Shown: in pieces, positions 1 through 7,966 of the stretch
Layout of the letters: each line of letters begins with the position of its first letter
Numbering within the stretch: the stretch's first letter is position 1
NCBI GenBank assembly: GCA_910578965.1
Contig: CAJTSP010000007.1
Span: 1 to 39,171, forward strand
Direction of reading: 5' to 3'
DNA length: 39,171 bases
DNA from: an uncultured Oscillospiraceae bacterium
GTDB lineage: Bacteria > Bacillota > Clostridia > Oscillospirales > Ruminococcaceae
Notes under the pieces: generated by a model
Database searches by the model: none
Told to the model about the DNA's origin: nothing
Seen by the model: the letters and a program-made list of their open reading frames with translations, nothing else
Made by a program: the position numbers and the translations under genes

Positions 1-255
1 GGGGCAACCGGCGAAATCGCCCATTCTACCATTCACGCTGCGCGTTCATGGTATATTATGCCCGGTTAGCAAGGCCAGGCCGCAGGCAAAGGCCAAGCTT
101 AGCGGCACAAACGCCCTATCCTTGGCGAGTACGAGCCTTTTGAAGCGACGGGCGAGCTTAGTAATAGCAACAATAGAGTGTTAAATAGAGCCGTAAGAGA
201 GCCGTAAGCAAATAGATTGTTGAGCCACGCCTTGATTTTTGTGGAGGACGAACAC

Positions 256-1239
256 ATGTTGGATTATACCGGGCATGCCTGCCCCTGCTGCAACAAGCCC
301 TTTGCCCCAGACGATGACGTCGTGGTCTGCCCCGAGTGCGGCGCGCCCTACCATCGTAGCTGCTACCAGGCGCAGGGGCGATGCCTTTTTGAGCCGATGC
401 ATGGCCCCGGGTTTTCCTGGAAGCCTGCGCCCTCTGAGGCTGCCCCCGTTATCTGCCCCGGCTGCGGCGCGGGCAATGCCGACACCGCCGTTTTTTGCAG
501 CCACTGCGGCGCCCGTCTGCAGGAGCCGGAGGCCCCGGCCGGGGAGGAGGCGCCACACGGCGCGCAGGGCCCCCGCTATGCCAGCCGCCCATATCAGGAG
601 GAGCCGGGCAGCCAAGGCAGGCCCGGCGAGGCTCCTGAAGGCTTTTTTGACCCCTTTAGCCGGCTGTTTGCCCCCGGCGAAACGGTAGACGACATCCCGG
701 TGCAGACCTGGGCGGCCTTTTTAGGCTCCAGCTCGCCCTACTACCTGCTTAATTTTAAGCGGATGGACTTTACCGGCCGCAAGCTGGCCGTTTCGTTCAG
801 CGCCTTTTTCCTGGGGCCCATCTACTTTTTCTACCGCAAAATGTACAAGTGGGGGTTTATCTTTGCGGCATTGTCCCTGCTGCTTGAGGTTCCCAGCCTG
901 CTGGGTATCCTTGTTGAGAGCGGCAGCGCCATAACCGCCGGGCTCAGCGCCGCCTCCCTGCAGCCGCTGGTAAACATTGCCTGGGTGCTTTCCTGGGCGC
1001 TGATGCTGGTGCGGGGCCTGGTGGCCCTTTGGCTGTACCGCAACACCGCCGCCCAGCGTATCCGCATTATCCAGGCCCGTTGGAAGGACGACGGCAGCCA
1101 GCGCGCAGCCCTGAATGCCCTGGGCGGCACCAGCATTGGCGCAGCCATTGCTTACAGCCTGTTCAACACCATGCTGCTGGGTACGATTATGCTCAAATTA
1201 GGCGGGCCGGGGCTGTATTCGATGTATTTCGGCCTATAA
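256..1239 (+). CDS. RING-like/zinc-ribbon membrane protein (DUF2628-type)
   Basis: A 327-residue protein of unknown function. The N-terminus carries CPCC (9-12), CPEC (25-28), YHRSC (32-36) and Cys43, the Cys/His layout of the prokaryotic RING-finger family. A second zinc ribbon follows with CPGC (67-70) and CSHC (81-84). After an acidic, Pro-rich linker, the C-terminal half (about residues 165-327) has several hydrophobic segments beginning with FFLGPIYFFYRKMYKWG, which fits DUF2628-like membrane domains. I chose the ATG at 256 because GGAGGA lies seven bases upstream; an in-frame ATG at 217 has no such site and would add 13 unrelated residues. The combination suggests a membrane-anchored protein with a cytoplasmic zinc module. 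The role is not known. Confidence is good for the domains and low for any function. Confidence 0.85.
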   Translation: MLDYTGHACPCCNKPFAPDDDVVVCPECGAPYHRSCYQAQGRCLFEPMHGPGFSWKPAPSEAAPVICPGCGAGNADTAVFCSHCGARLQEPEAPAGEEAPHGAQGPRYASRPYQEEPGSQGRPGEAPEGFFDPFSRLFAPGETVDDIPVQTWAAFLGSSSPYYLLNFKRMDFTGRKLAVSFSAFFLGPIYFFYRKMYKWGFIFAALSLLLEVPSLLGILVESGSAITAGLSAASLQPLVNIAWVLSWALMLVRGLVALWLYRNTAAQRIRIIQARWKDDGSQRAALNALGGTSIGAAIAYSLFNTMLLGTIMLKLGGPGLYSMYFGL

Positions 1240-1264
1240 AGGGCCTGCCCGGGCCCATTCTAAC

Positions 1265-1289
1265 GGCCGGCTTTTGCAAAAGGCCGGCC
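1265..1289 (+). other. Inverted repeat between the zinc-finger gene and galU
   Basis: GGCCGGC and GCCGGCC arms enclose TTTTGCAAAA, so the RNA can fold into an 11-bp stem with one bulged G. No T-run follows, so this is at best a weak or factor-assisted terminator of the upstream gene. Confidence 0.4.
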
Positions 1290-1360
1290 CAAACGGACCC
1301 CGGGCCCTATATGCAACCCAAAAAGCGCGCGGCCGCGCTGAAAGGAACGGTGAATAACCC

Positions 1361-2230
1361 TTGAAGGTTACAAAAGCTGTGATCCCCGCTGCCGGGCTGG
1401 GCACCCGGGTGCTGCCGGCCACCAAGGCCATGCCCAAGGAAATGCTGCCCATTGTGGACAAACCCGCCATCCAGTATATCGTTGAGGAGGCCGTGCGGTC
1501 CGGGATTGAGGACATTTTGATTATCACCGGCCGGGGCAAGGGCATCATTGAGGACCATTTTGACCGCGCGCCCGAGCTGGAAGCCGCGCTGGCAAAGCCC
1601 GGCAAGGAAAAGGCGTTGGAGGAGTGCCTTGGCATTGCCGGGCTTGCCAACATCTTTTTTGTACGGCAAAAGCAGACCCTGGGCCTGGGCCACGCCGTTT
1701 TGATGGCAAAGCCCTTTACCGGCAGCGACCCCTTTGTGGTGCTGTACGGCGACGATGTGATTATGGGCGAGGACCCCTGCGCCGCCCAGCTCTGCCGTGC
1801 CTATGAAGCTTACGGCCGTGCGGCTGTAGGCATCAAGGAGGTCAGCGCCGAGGATATCGTGCGGTATTCCTCCATGAAGGCGGCCCCCATCCGGGACAAC
1901 CACTACCTTATCGACGATATGATCGAAAAGCCTGCCCCGGGCAGGGAATTCAGCATGTTCAGCATCCTGGGGCGCTGCCTGCTGACCGCCGACATCTACC
2001 CCATTTTGGAGCATACCAAGCCCGGCGCGGGGGGCGAAATCCAGCTTACCGACGCCATGGCCGAGCTAGCCCGCACCGCCGGGGTAACCGGGGTGGACTT
2101 TACCGGCAAACGGTATGACATGGGCAACAAGCTGGGCGTAATGCAGGCCCAGGTGGAAACCGCCCTTGCCCACCCCGAGATCGGGCCGGCCTTCCGCGCT
2201 TACCTGAAGGGGCTGGCAGGCAGCCTGTAA
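1361..2230 (+). CDS. galU: UTP-glucose-1-phosphate uridylyltransferase
   Basis: Makes UDP-glucose from UTP and glucose-1-phosphate in the cytoplasm. The 289-residue product has the family length. It has the N-terminal nucleotide-binding signature AVIPAAGLGTRVLPATKAMPKEMLP (residues 6-30, only partly quoted in families), then the IVDKPAIQYIVEEA segment, VLYGDDV in the active site, a GGEIQLTDAM motif and the C-terminal KRYDMGNKLG motif. The start is TTG at 1361: there is no ATG near the conserved N-terminus, and CGGTGA seven bases upstream is a reasonable Shine-Dalgarno site. galT follows 138 bases downstream, and together they form the uridylyl part of galactose (Leloir) metabolism and supply UDP-sugars for the envelope. 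The rare start codon may lower expression. Identification is firm. Confidence 0.95.
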   Translation: MKVTKAVIPAAGLGTRVLPATKAMPKEMLPIVDKPAIQYIVEEAVRSGIEDILIITGRGKGIIEDHFDRAPELEAALAKPGKEKALEECLGIAGLANIFFVRQKQTLGLGHAVLMAKPFTGSDPFVVLYGDDVIMGEDPCAAQLCRAYEAYGRAAVGIKEVSAEDIVRYSSMKAAPIRDNHYLIDDMIEKPAPGREFSMFSILGRCLLTADIYPILEHTKPGAGGEIQLTDAMAELARTAGVTGVDFTGKRYDMGNKLGVMQAQVETALAHPEIGPAFRAYLKGLAGSL

Positions 2231-2265
2231 GGCGCGCACCGGGGCGTACTGTACAAAAGGGCGCA

Positions 2266-2312
2266 GCGGGGGCCTTGCACCCCGCAAAAGGGTGCGCGGG
2301 GGCAAGGCCCGC
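2266..2312 (+). other. Hairpin in the galU-galT gap
   Basis: GCGGGGGCCTTGC (2266-2278) faces GCAAGGCCCGC (2302-2312) and can form a GC-rich stem with a smaller ACCC/GGGT stem inside. There is no T-run. It could be an RNA-stability or partial-termination element between galU and galT. Confidence 0.35.
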
Positions 2313-2368
2313 TTGGGAGGCTCTGTTTTCCCCGCCGCAGCACCGCACTGTTTTAGGAGGGATCATCC

Positions 2369-3901
2369 ATGAACGCCGGGTATGAGATCGAACGTCTTTT
2401 GCAGTTTGCCCAAAAGCATAAGCTCGTTAAAGGGTTGGATGTAATTACGGCGCGCAACGCGCTGCTGGATGTACTCAAGCTGGACGCGCCGTATGAGGGC
2501 GAGGTACCGCAGGAGGAGCTGGAGGCCCCCACCCCGATTTTGGAAAACCTGTTAAACGCCGCCGCCGAAAAGGGCCTGTTTGACAATGACGTGTACCAGT
2601 ACCGGGTAAACTTTGAGGCCCGGATCATGGGCTGCGTAACCCCCGGGGCCGAGGTAGTGGCTCACAGGTTCAAAAAGCTGTACAAAAAAAAGGGGCCCAA
2701 AAAGGCCACCAAGTATTTTTACGCCCTCTGCCGGGATTCGTACTACATCCGCACCGCCCAGATTGCCCGCAACATCCAGTGGGTATGGCCGGCCGAGTAC
2801 GGCGAGCTGGAGATCACCATCAACCTCACCAAACCCGAAAAGGATCCCAAAACCATCGCGCTGGAAAAATTGCAACCCCAGGCCGGTTACCCCAAGTGCA
2901 TGCTCTGCCGCGAAAATCCGGGCTACGCGGGGCGGGTAAATTTCCCCGCGCGGCAGAACCACCGGGTAGTGCCGCTAAAATTATGCGGCGAGCGGTGGTA
3001 CCTGCAATACAGCCCGTATGTCTATTACAACGAGCACTGCATCGTTTTTTGCGCCGAGCACAAGCCGATGGAGATGGACCGGCACACCTTAGAGCTGCTG
3101 TTCAGCTTTGTGCAGCAGTTCCCGCATTACACCTGCGGCAGCAATGCCAACCTGCCCATTGTAGGGGGCAGCATTTTGAGTCACAGCCATTTCCAGGGCG
3201 GGCGGTATAATTTCCCGATGCAGAAGGCGGTTGTCAGCCGGCCGCTGGCCGCCAAAAGCTGGCCGGGGGTGCGGGCCGGCATCCTGCACTGGCCGGTGTC
3301 CACCGTACGGCTGGAGGGGCCCGACCCCGCCGGGCTGATCGATGCTGGCGCCGCGATTTTGGAGCACTGGCAGGGCTACAGCGACGAATCGGCCGGCATC
3401 CGGGCCTTTTCGGGCGAGGCGCCGCACAACACGGTGACCCCCATTTTGCACTACGAGGAGGGCCGCGGCTATATCCTGGACGTGACCTTGCGCAACAACC
3501 GCACCAGCGAGGAGTACCCGGACGGCATCTTCCACCCCCACCCGGAATACCACAATATTAAAAAAGAAAACATCGGGCTGATCGAGGTGATGGGCCTTGC
3601 CATCCTGCCCAGCCGGCTGAAGGAGCAGAGCGCCGCCATTGCGGAGATCTTGAGCGGCAAAGCGCCCAACACCAGCCGGCAGGAGGGCAGCCCGCTGGCC
3701 ATCCACGCAAACTGGATCGACGGGCTGGTTGCCAAATACGGCGCCGCCCTTTCGCCCGAGACTGCGGCCGAGACGGTAAAGCGCGAGATCGGGGTGGTGT
3801 TTGGCAAGGTGCTGGAAAACACCGGCGTCTTTAAGCTGACCGCCGAGGGCCAGGCGGCGTTTGAACGGTTTTTGCAGGCGGCGGGGTTTGAGCCGCTATA
3901 G
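2369..3901 (+). CDS. galT: UDP-glucose-hexose-1-phosphate uridylyltransferase, Gram-positive type
   Basis: Transfers UMP between UDP-glucose and galactose-1-phosphate (Leloir pathway). The 510-residue length and N-terminal half belong to the second, Gram-positive GalT family rather than the roughly 350-residue E. coli type. Recognisable segments are YKKKGPKKATKYFYALCRDSYYIR, the CMLCRENPGYAGR motif, and ILSHSHFQGG around residue 270, which carries the active-site histidines. The ATG at 2369 has TTTTAGGAGGGATC upstream, a strong ribosome site. It lies 138 bases after galU, same strand. No galK or galE is in the window. Identification is firm. Confidence 0.95.
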   Translation: MNAGYEIERLLQFAQKHKLVKGLDVITARNALLDVLKLDAPYEGEVPQEELEAPTPILENLLNAAAEKGLFDNDVYQYRVNFEARIMGCVTPGAEVVAHRFKKLYKKKGPKKATKYFYALCRDSYYIRTAQIARNIQWVWPAEYGELEITINLTKPEKDPKTIALEKLQPQAGYPKCMLCRENPGYAGRVNFPARQNHRVVPLKLCGERWYLQYSPYVYYNEHCIVFCAEHKPMEMDRHTLELLFSFVQQFPHYTCGSNANLPIVGGSILSHSHFQGGRYNFPMQKAVVSRPLAAKSWPGVRAGILHWPVSTVRLEGPDPAGLIDAGAAILEHWQGYSDESAGIRAFSGEAPHNTVTPILHYEEGRGYILDVTLRNNRTSEEYPDGIFHPHPEYHNIKKENIGLIEVMGLAILPSRLKEQSAAIAEILSGKAPNTSRQEGSPLAIHANWIDGLVAKYGAALSPETAAETVKREIGVVFGKVLENTGVFKLTAEGQAAFERFLQAAGFEPL

Positions 3902-3941
3902 TGGCCAACCCCTGTAAGCCGCCGGAAAGGATATCCTCAGG

Positions 3942-4292
3942 ATGGAAAAAGAACGCAAAAAGGCGCTGCGCGCCGAGTACGATCAGCGCAGGCCGGATAT
4001 GGGCATTGTCTGCTGGCAGAGCGGCGAGCGACGGTGGATCGCCGTTTCCACCGATGCAAAGGCCGACTATAACGGCAGCCTGTTCCAGCTACAGCTTGGC
4101 TCCTGGCCGGGCCGGGAGCTGCAAAGGGCCTTTAGCGAAAACCCGTCCTCTTTTACATGGTCGCTGCTGAAAAAGCTGGATTACAAAGAGCGGGACGAGG
4201 ACCACCGCGACGACCTGGAGCTGCTGTACCTGCAATGCCTGGACGAATACCCCGACGCTTTGCCGATGCGTCCGGGCAAACGGCGGCCATAG
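3942..4292 (+). CDS. Small GIY-YIG-like protein
   Basis: A 116-residue, Lys/Arg-rich protein starting MEKERKKALRAEYDQRRPDMGIVC, with a GGAAAGG-type ribosome site about 17-20 bases upstream and a closer TCAGG. The arrangement of a helix ending in RRPDMGI, a strand, then a TDAKADYNGSLFQLQLGSWPGRELQ segment and a C-terminal acidic helix is that of short clostridial proteins annotated as GIY-YIG nuclease family. The usual catalytic Tyr pair is not clear (the motif here reads MGIVCWQ), so it is probably not an active nuclease. It begins 40 bases after galT and may be cotranscribed with it. Function is unknown; the family assignment rests on my memory of similar proteins. Confidence 0.65.
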   Translation: MEKERKKALRAEYDQRRPDMGIVCWQSGERRWIAVSTDAKADYNGSLFQLQLGSWPGRELQRAFSENPSSFTWSLLKKLDYKERDEDHRDDLELLYLQCLDEYPDALPMRPGKRRP

Positions 4293-4358
4293 GCCCGGGC
4301 CGTTTTGCCCGCCTGGCCCGCTGGCACGCAAGCGGCCGGCCTTGCGGCCCTTCGCGGC

Positions 4359-4387
4359 TTGACACGCCTTTGCCGGCCTGCTATAAT
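4359..4387 (+). promoter_or_regulatory. Consensus promoter of rpsF-ssb-rpsR
   Basis: TTGACA at 4359-4364 and TATAAT at 4382-4387, 17 bases apart. Both hexamers are perfect consensus. The predicted start near 4394 gives a leader of about 140 bases before rpsF, consistent with strong, post-transcriptionally controlled ribosomal-protein expression. Confidence 0.9.
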
Positions 4388-4409
4388 AAGATGTCGCTTT
4401 GCGGGACGT

Positions 4410-4448
4410 CCTCCGATTTTTGGGGGGCGGCCCCCGCGGCCGCGGAGG
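4410..4448 (+). promoter_or_regulatory. Possible S6:S18 autoregulatory leader hairpin
   Basis: In the rpsF leader, CCTCCG (4410-4415) pairs with CGGAGG (4443-4448) and GGGGG (4423-4427) pairs with CCCCC (4431-4435). The two stems flank an internal loop whose 3' side is GCGGCCG and contains CCG. Known rpsF leaders bind the S6:S18 complex through a hairpin with a CCG in such a loop, mimicking its 16S rRNA site. The position and shape fit; the exact consensus could not be tested here. Confidence 0.4.
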
Positions 4449-4535
4449 CTTTTGCCCCGTGATCCTTGCTCCCTTGCGCATTGGTGTTTTACCGGGTATT
4501 CAGGGGGGCCATAGTCCAAAAGGAGGTGCACAGAA

Positions 4536-4823
4536 ATGGCAAAATACGAAACCATGCTGGTTACCAGCGCCACTCTTGACGAGGAGGCTTCGGCCGCCCT
4601 CGTAGGCAAGTTCAAAAGCTTGATCGAGGCGAATGGTACCATCGACTCTGTTGACGAGTGGGGCAAGAAGCGCCTTGCCTACCCCATCAACGACGAAAAC
4701 GAGGGCATTTATACCGTGATCCAGTTTACCAGCGGCCCCGAATTCCCCGCCGAGCTCGAGCGCGTATACAAGATCACCGACGGCGTGCTGCGTTTTCTTA
4801 CCACAACCGTCCCTGTGGAATAA
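4536..4823 (+). CDS. rpsF: 30S ribosomal protein S6
   Basis: The 95-residue protein binds the central domain of 16S rRNA together with S18. The sequence MAKYETMLVTSATLDEEA and the block VDEWGKKRLAYPINDENEG are typical of S6, as are the length and the C-terminal strand LRFLTTTVPVE. The ATG at 4536 follows AAAAGGAGGTGCAC, an excellent ribosome site. It is first in the rpsF-ssb-rpsR operon, driven by the promoter at 4359, with ssb starting 15 bases after its stop codon. Identification is firm. Confidence 0.97.
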   Translation: MAKYETMLVTSATLDEEASAALVGKFKSLIEANGTIDSVDEWGKKRLAYPINDENEGIYTVIQFTSGPEFPAELERVYKITDGVLRFLTTTVPVE

Positions 4824-4838
4824 GAAAGAGGTGCTTTT

Positions 4839-5315
4839 ATGCTGAATGTCATCGCCATCATGGGCCGGCTGGTTGCCGACCCTCAGTTGCGGCAGACCCA
4901 GCAGGGCACCAGTGTCGCGTCCTTCCGCATTGCGTGCGACCGCAACCGTGCCGACCAGAACGGCCAGCGTCAGGCAGATTTCTTTGATGTAGTGGCCTGG
5001 CGCGGTACGGCCGAGTTTGTGTGCAAGTATTTCCAGAAGGGCAGCATGATCGCCATCGACGGACAACTGCAGAGCCGCCAGTATCAGGACAAAAACGGCA
5101 ACAACCGCACAGCCATCGAGATCATTGCAAACAATGTCAACTTTACCGGCTCCAAGGCTTCGTCCGGCGGCGGGAATGCCGGCGGCTATGCCGTGTCCAC
5201 GGCGCAGCAGCCGCAGCAGTATGCCCATCCCGCCCCGCAGGAGGCGCCCAGCTACTCGGCCGGCTCCAACGACGACTTTGCCGTGATTGACGACAACGAG
5301 GATTTGCCCTTCTAA
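4839..5315 (+). CDS. ssb: Single-stranded DNA-binding protein
   Basis: Coats single-stranded DNA during replication and repair. The 158-residue product has the OB-fold in residues 1-105 (MLNVIAIMGRLVADPQLR, SFRIACDRN, DFFDVVAWRGTAEFV, DGQLQSRQYQDKNG) and then a low-complexity Gly/Gln/Pro/Ser linker. The C-terminus is DDNEDLPF, the acidic tail that binds partner proteins. The ribosome site is AAGAGGTG. It sits between rpsF and rpsR, the standard bacterial order. Identification is firm. Confidence 0.97.
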   Translation: MLNVIAIMGRLVADPQLRQTQQGTSVASFRIACDRNRADQNGQRQADFFDVVAWRGTAEFVCKYFQKGSMIAIDGQLQSRQYQDKNGNNRTAIEIIANNVNFTGSKASSGGGNAGGYAVSTAQQPQQYAHPAPQEAPSYSAGSNDDFAVIDDNEDLPF

Positions 5316-5381
5316 TAAAGAAGCGGCGTCCCCATCCTGGGGCGGCATGCCGCCCTGTTAAAAAAGGAGGTTACCCAAGCT

Positions 5382-5636
5382 ATGGCTTTTGAACGTTCGG
5401 AAGGCCGGCCTCAGCGCCCGATGCGCCGCGGCCGCCGCAAGGTCTGCAGCTTTTGCGTAGACCGGATTGAGCATATCGATTATAAGGACGTGCCCCGCCT
5501 GCGCAAGTATGTGAGTGAGCGCGCCAAGATTATCCCCCGCCGCGTTACCGGCACCTGCGCTTTCCATCAGCGCGAACTGACCGTTGCCATCAAGCGCGCC
5601 CGCCACGTGGCCCTAATGCCCTATGTGAGCGACTGA
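5382..5636 (+). CDS. rpsR: 30S ribosomal protein S18
   Basis: Partner of S6 in the small subunit. The 84-residue protein has the typical RRGRRKVCSFC start, then DYKDVPRLRKYVSERAKIIPRRVTGTCAFHQRELTVAIKRARHVALMPY (family block, residues about 33-81). Cys residues at CSFC and TCAFH match the zinc-containing version of S18. The ribosome site AAAAAGGAGG lies about 13 bases before the ATG. It ends the operon and is followed by a strong terminator at 5659. Confidence 0.97.
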   Translation: MAFERSEGRPQRPMRRGRRKVCSFCVDRIEHIDYKDVPRLRKYVSERAKIIPRRVTGTCAFHQRELTVAIKRARHVALMPYVSD

Positions 5637-5658
5637 TCTGCGTCTTTGGTTTTTTTGG

Positions 5659-5686
5659 GCCCCTTCCTTGCGGAAGGGGCTTTTTT
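5659..5686 (+). terminator. Intrinsic terminator after rpsR
   Basis: Perfect 9-bp stem GCCCCTTCC / GGAAGGGGC with a TTGC loop, followed by TTTTTT. A textbook rho-independent terminator of the ribosomal operon. Confidence 0.95.
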
Positions 5687-5718
5687 GAAACCCGGGCCGC
5701 CCCAGACAGGGCAAAAGG

Positions 5719-5747
5719 GCAGGTCGTCCCCCAATGGGGCGGCCTGC
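5719..5747 (+). other. Hairpin upstream of vanR
   Basis: GCAGGTCG-TCCCC and GGGGC-GGCCTGC form a stem of about 12 bp with one G-T pair. No T-run follows and no clear sigma-70 promoter is visible between 5687 and 5818, so how vanR is started is open: an atypical promoter, or one needing an activator. Confidence 0.35.
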
Positions 5748-5818
5748 ATCAAAAAGCCGTGCGGCCGCGCCGGGAAAACCGGCGGGTTTTTGCATTTTGT
5801 GAAAAGGTGGCGTGCTGT

Positions 5819-6520
5819 ATGCCTGCAAAGATACTTGTGGTAGACGACGAAAAGGCCATTGCCGACCTTGTGAGGATCTGCCTGGAAAACGAAAACTACA
5901 CCGTGGAAACCTGCGCCAACGGCCGGGACGCGCTTGCCAGTATCGAAAACGGCCCGCCCGACCTTGCCATTTTGGATGTGATGCTGCCGGACATCGACGG
6001 TTTTACCCTGTGCCAAAAAATCCGTGAGGCACACCTCTTCCCCATCCTGATGCTCACTGCCCGGGTAGAGGACATGGATAAGATCATGGGGCTTACCCTG
6101 GGTGCAGACGATTATATCACCAAGCCTTTTAACCCTTTGGAGCTCACTGCGCGGGTTAAGACACAGCTTCGCCGCTGCCAAAAATACGACGCCGCGGCCC
6201 GCCCCGCGCCCGCAGCGCCGCAGGAATACGAAGTGCGAGGGCTGCATATCCAGCTTGCCGCCCACCGTTGCACCCTCTACGGCAGGGAGCTGAGCCTAAC
6301 CCCGCTGGAATTTTCCATTTTGTGGTACCTGTGCAGCCGCCAGGGGCAGGTGGTGCCCAGCGAGGAGCTGTTTGAGGCGGTATGGCAGGAAAAATACTAC
6401 GACAGCAATAACACCGTAATGGCCCACATCGCCCGCCTGCGCGAAAAGATGGGCGAGGGCGGCCGTAAGCCCAAATTTATCAAGACGGTATGGGGGGTAG
6501 GTTATACCATTGAGGCCTGA
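5819..6520 (+). CDS. vanR: OmpR/VanR-family response regulator (vanG-type)
   Basis: DNA-binding half of a two-component system, 233 residues. The receiver domain (1-120) has the acidic pair Asp9-Asp10, phospho-acceptor Asp53 in ILDVMLPDIDGF, Thr80 and Lys102 in DDYITKPF. The winged-helix domain (about 140-233) has LTPLEFSILWYLCSRQGQ, SNNTVMAHIARLREKMG and the ending TVWGVGYTIEA. The order of these blocks closely resembles VanR of vanG-type clusters. The ATG at 5819 follows AAAAGGTGG; an upstream in-frame ATG would add a non-conserved 20-residue tail. Its stop overlaps the vanS start. It is expected to activate the resistance genes from 7967 on when the cell wall is stressed. Confidence 0.9.
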   Translation: MPAKILVVDDEKAIADLVRICLENENYTVETCANGRDALASIENGPPDLAILDVMLPDIDGFTLCQKIREAHLFPILMLTARVEDMDKIMGLTLGADDYITKPFNPLELTARVKTQLRRCQKYDAAARPAPAAPQEYEVRGLHIQLAAHRCTLYGRELSLTPLEFSILWYLCSRQGQVVPSEELFEAVWQEKYYDSNNTVMAHIARLREKMGEGGRKPKFIKTVWGVGYTIEA

Positions 6521-7709
6521 AAATCAAGCCGGCCCACGGCTGGTAAGCGGGCTGACCGGCCGGATCGCCGGGCAGTTTGTTGCAGCACTGGGGCTGTACA
6601 CCATCGTCATGATCCTGGGCATCCTGTTTGGCGGCATCTTTTACACCAGCTTTACCTGGCGGGGCAATGAGCTTCTTTACAGGCTGGCGCATTTTTGCCT
6701 GGATTACTTTTTTTTGGTAATCCCGCTGGCCTGGCTGAGCGGAGCGTTGATTCTGTTTGCCTTTTTTTGGCGCCGCACCCTAAGCTATATTGAAGCGGTA
6801 GCCCTGGCCAGCGAGCGGATGGCCGCCCCCACGGCCGAACCCATCCGGCTGCCTGCGCCGCTCTTTGGGGTGGAAAGCCACCTAAACCTTGCACGGGAGA
6901 ACGCTTTGCGCAGCGCCATGCTGGCCAAGGAGGCCGAGCAGCGTAAAAACGACCTGGTGGTCTATCTTGCGCACGACCTTAAAACTCCGCTTACCAGCGT
7001 AATCGGCTACCTTTCGCTTTTACGGGACGAGCCGTCCCTGCCCGCCGAGGCCCGCGCGCGGTACACCGGCGTTGCTCTGGACAAGGCCGAGCGCCTCGAA
7101 GAGCTTATCAACGAATTTTTTGAGATTACCCGTTTTAACCTCAGCCGCATCGAGCTTACCCCCTGCCGGGTGGATCTCACCCGGATGCTGGAACAGGTTG
7201 CCTTTGAGTTTGAGCCGGTGTTCCGCCAAAAGCAACTGCACTGCCGCCTGCAGCTTCCGGCGCGGATGGAGGCTGTATGTGATATAGACAAGATCGAACG
7301 GGTGTTCGACAACCTTTTGCGCAACGCCGCCAGCTACGCCACGCCGGGCAGCGAGATCAGCGTTACCGGCAGCACCGACGACGCCGGCCTGCTTTTGCAG
7401 TTTGAAAATCCCGGCCCCACCATCCCCCCTGAAAAGCTGTCTCGCATCTTTGAACAATTCTACCGGCTGGACACTTCCCGCGCCAGCAGCACCGGCGGCG
7501 CAGGGCTGGGCCTTGCCATTGCACGGCAGATTGTTGAAGCACACGGCGGGCAGATCAGCGCCTCCAGCCAAGAGGAAACCGTACGCTTTACCGTCTGGCT
7601 GCCCGCGCCGGCCGGGCAGCAGGAGAAAGCCGCGCCCGCACGGCCGGAGGACCCGGCCGGCCGCCCTGCGCCCTCTGGGGCGGACAGCCCGCATCCCCAG
7701 GCCGGGTAA
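6510..7709 (+). CDS. vanS: VanS-family sensor histidine kinase
   Basis: Membrane sensor paired with the preceding regulator. It has 399 residues. Two hydrophobic segments (about 20-46 and 66-90) flank a short external loop. Then come a HAMP-like linker, the H-box VVYLAHDLKTPLTSVIGYLS with phospho-accepting His155, an N-box (NLLRNAASYA), and G-boxes including TGGAGLGLAIARQIVEAHGG. The H-box is nearly that of known VanS proteins. The start used is TTG at 6510, overlapping the vanR stop by 11 bases; no ATG precedes the first membrane segment. The last roughly 40 residues are Pro/Ala-rich and not conserved. The very short extracellular loop implies it does not sense through a large external domain. 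Confidence 0.88.
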   Translation: MRPENQAGPRLVSGLTGRIAGQFVAALGLYTIVMILGILFGGIFYTSFTWRGNELLYRLAHFCLDYFFLVIPLAWLSGALILFAFFWRRTLSYIEAVALASERMAAPTAEPIRLPAPLFGVESHLNLARENALRSAMLAKEAEQRKNDLVVYLAHDLKTPLTSVIGYLSLLRDEPSLPAEARARYTGVALDKAERLEELINEFFEITRFNLSRIELTPCRVDLTRMLEQVAFEFEPVFRQKQLHCRLQLPARMEAVCDIDKIERVFDNLLRNAASYATPGSEISVTGSTDDAGLLLQFENPGPTIPPEKLSRIFEQFYRLDTSRASSTGGAGLGLAIARQIVEAHGGQISASSQEETVRFTVWLPAPAGQQEKAAPARPEDPAGRPAPSGADSPHPQAG

Positions 7710-7761
7710 ACTGCCCGCCGGCCGCCTCACGGCCAATCGTAAGAAAACCGTATGATTTTGA

Positions 7762-7792
7762 CGGGGCTTTTGCAAGAAAAACAAAAGCCCCG
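7762..7792 (+). other. First hairpin in the vanS-vanG gap
   Basis: CGGGGCTTTTG (7762-7772) and CAAAAGCCCCG (7782-7792) form a perfect 11-bp stem around a 9-base A-rich loop. No T-run follows. It sits 52 bases after the vanS stop and just before the terminator-like hairpin at 7804. Confidence 0.6.
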
Positions 7793-7803
7793 CCGCAAAT
7801 CTT

Positions 7804-7854
7804 CGCCCTTTGGTTTTGGTATGCTAAAGCTGCCAGAGCCAAAGGGCGTTTTTT
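7804..7854 (+). terminator. Terminator/attenuator between vanS and vanG
   Basis: CGCCCTTTGG (7804-7813) pairs perfectly with CCAAAGGGCG (7839-7848), followed by TTTTTT (7849-7854): an intrinsic terminator ahead of the ligase gene. The left arm can also pair with CCAAAACCAAAGGCG at 7937-7951 next to the vanG ribosome site, giving a 15-bp helix with one bulged C. The two pairings exclude each other, the layout of an attenuator. No separate consensus promoter for vanG is obvious between 7710 and 7966. Confidence 0.75.
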
Positions 7855-7966
7855 GAGCCGCCAAAAGGCCCCGCCCGCCGGGAGCGTCCGGCTGGCATCA
7901 AGCGCCCCTTGCCCGCCGCCCCGCCAAGGGGCGGGGCCAAAACCAAAGGCGAAAGGATGACCGACC

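Noticed and set aside
52..57. TATATT as a -10 for the first gene
   Set aside because: No -35 at an acceptable distance (the nearest, TTCACG, is 14 bases away) and about 195 bases of leader would result; too weak to report.
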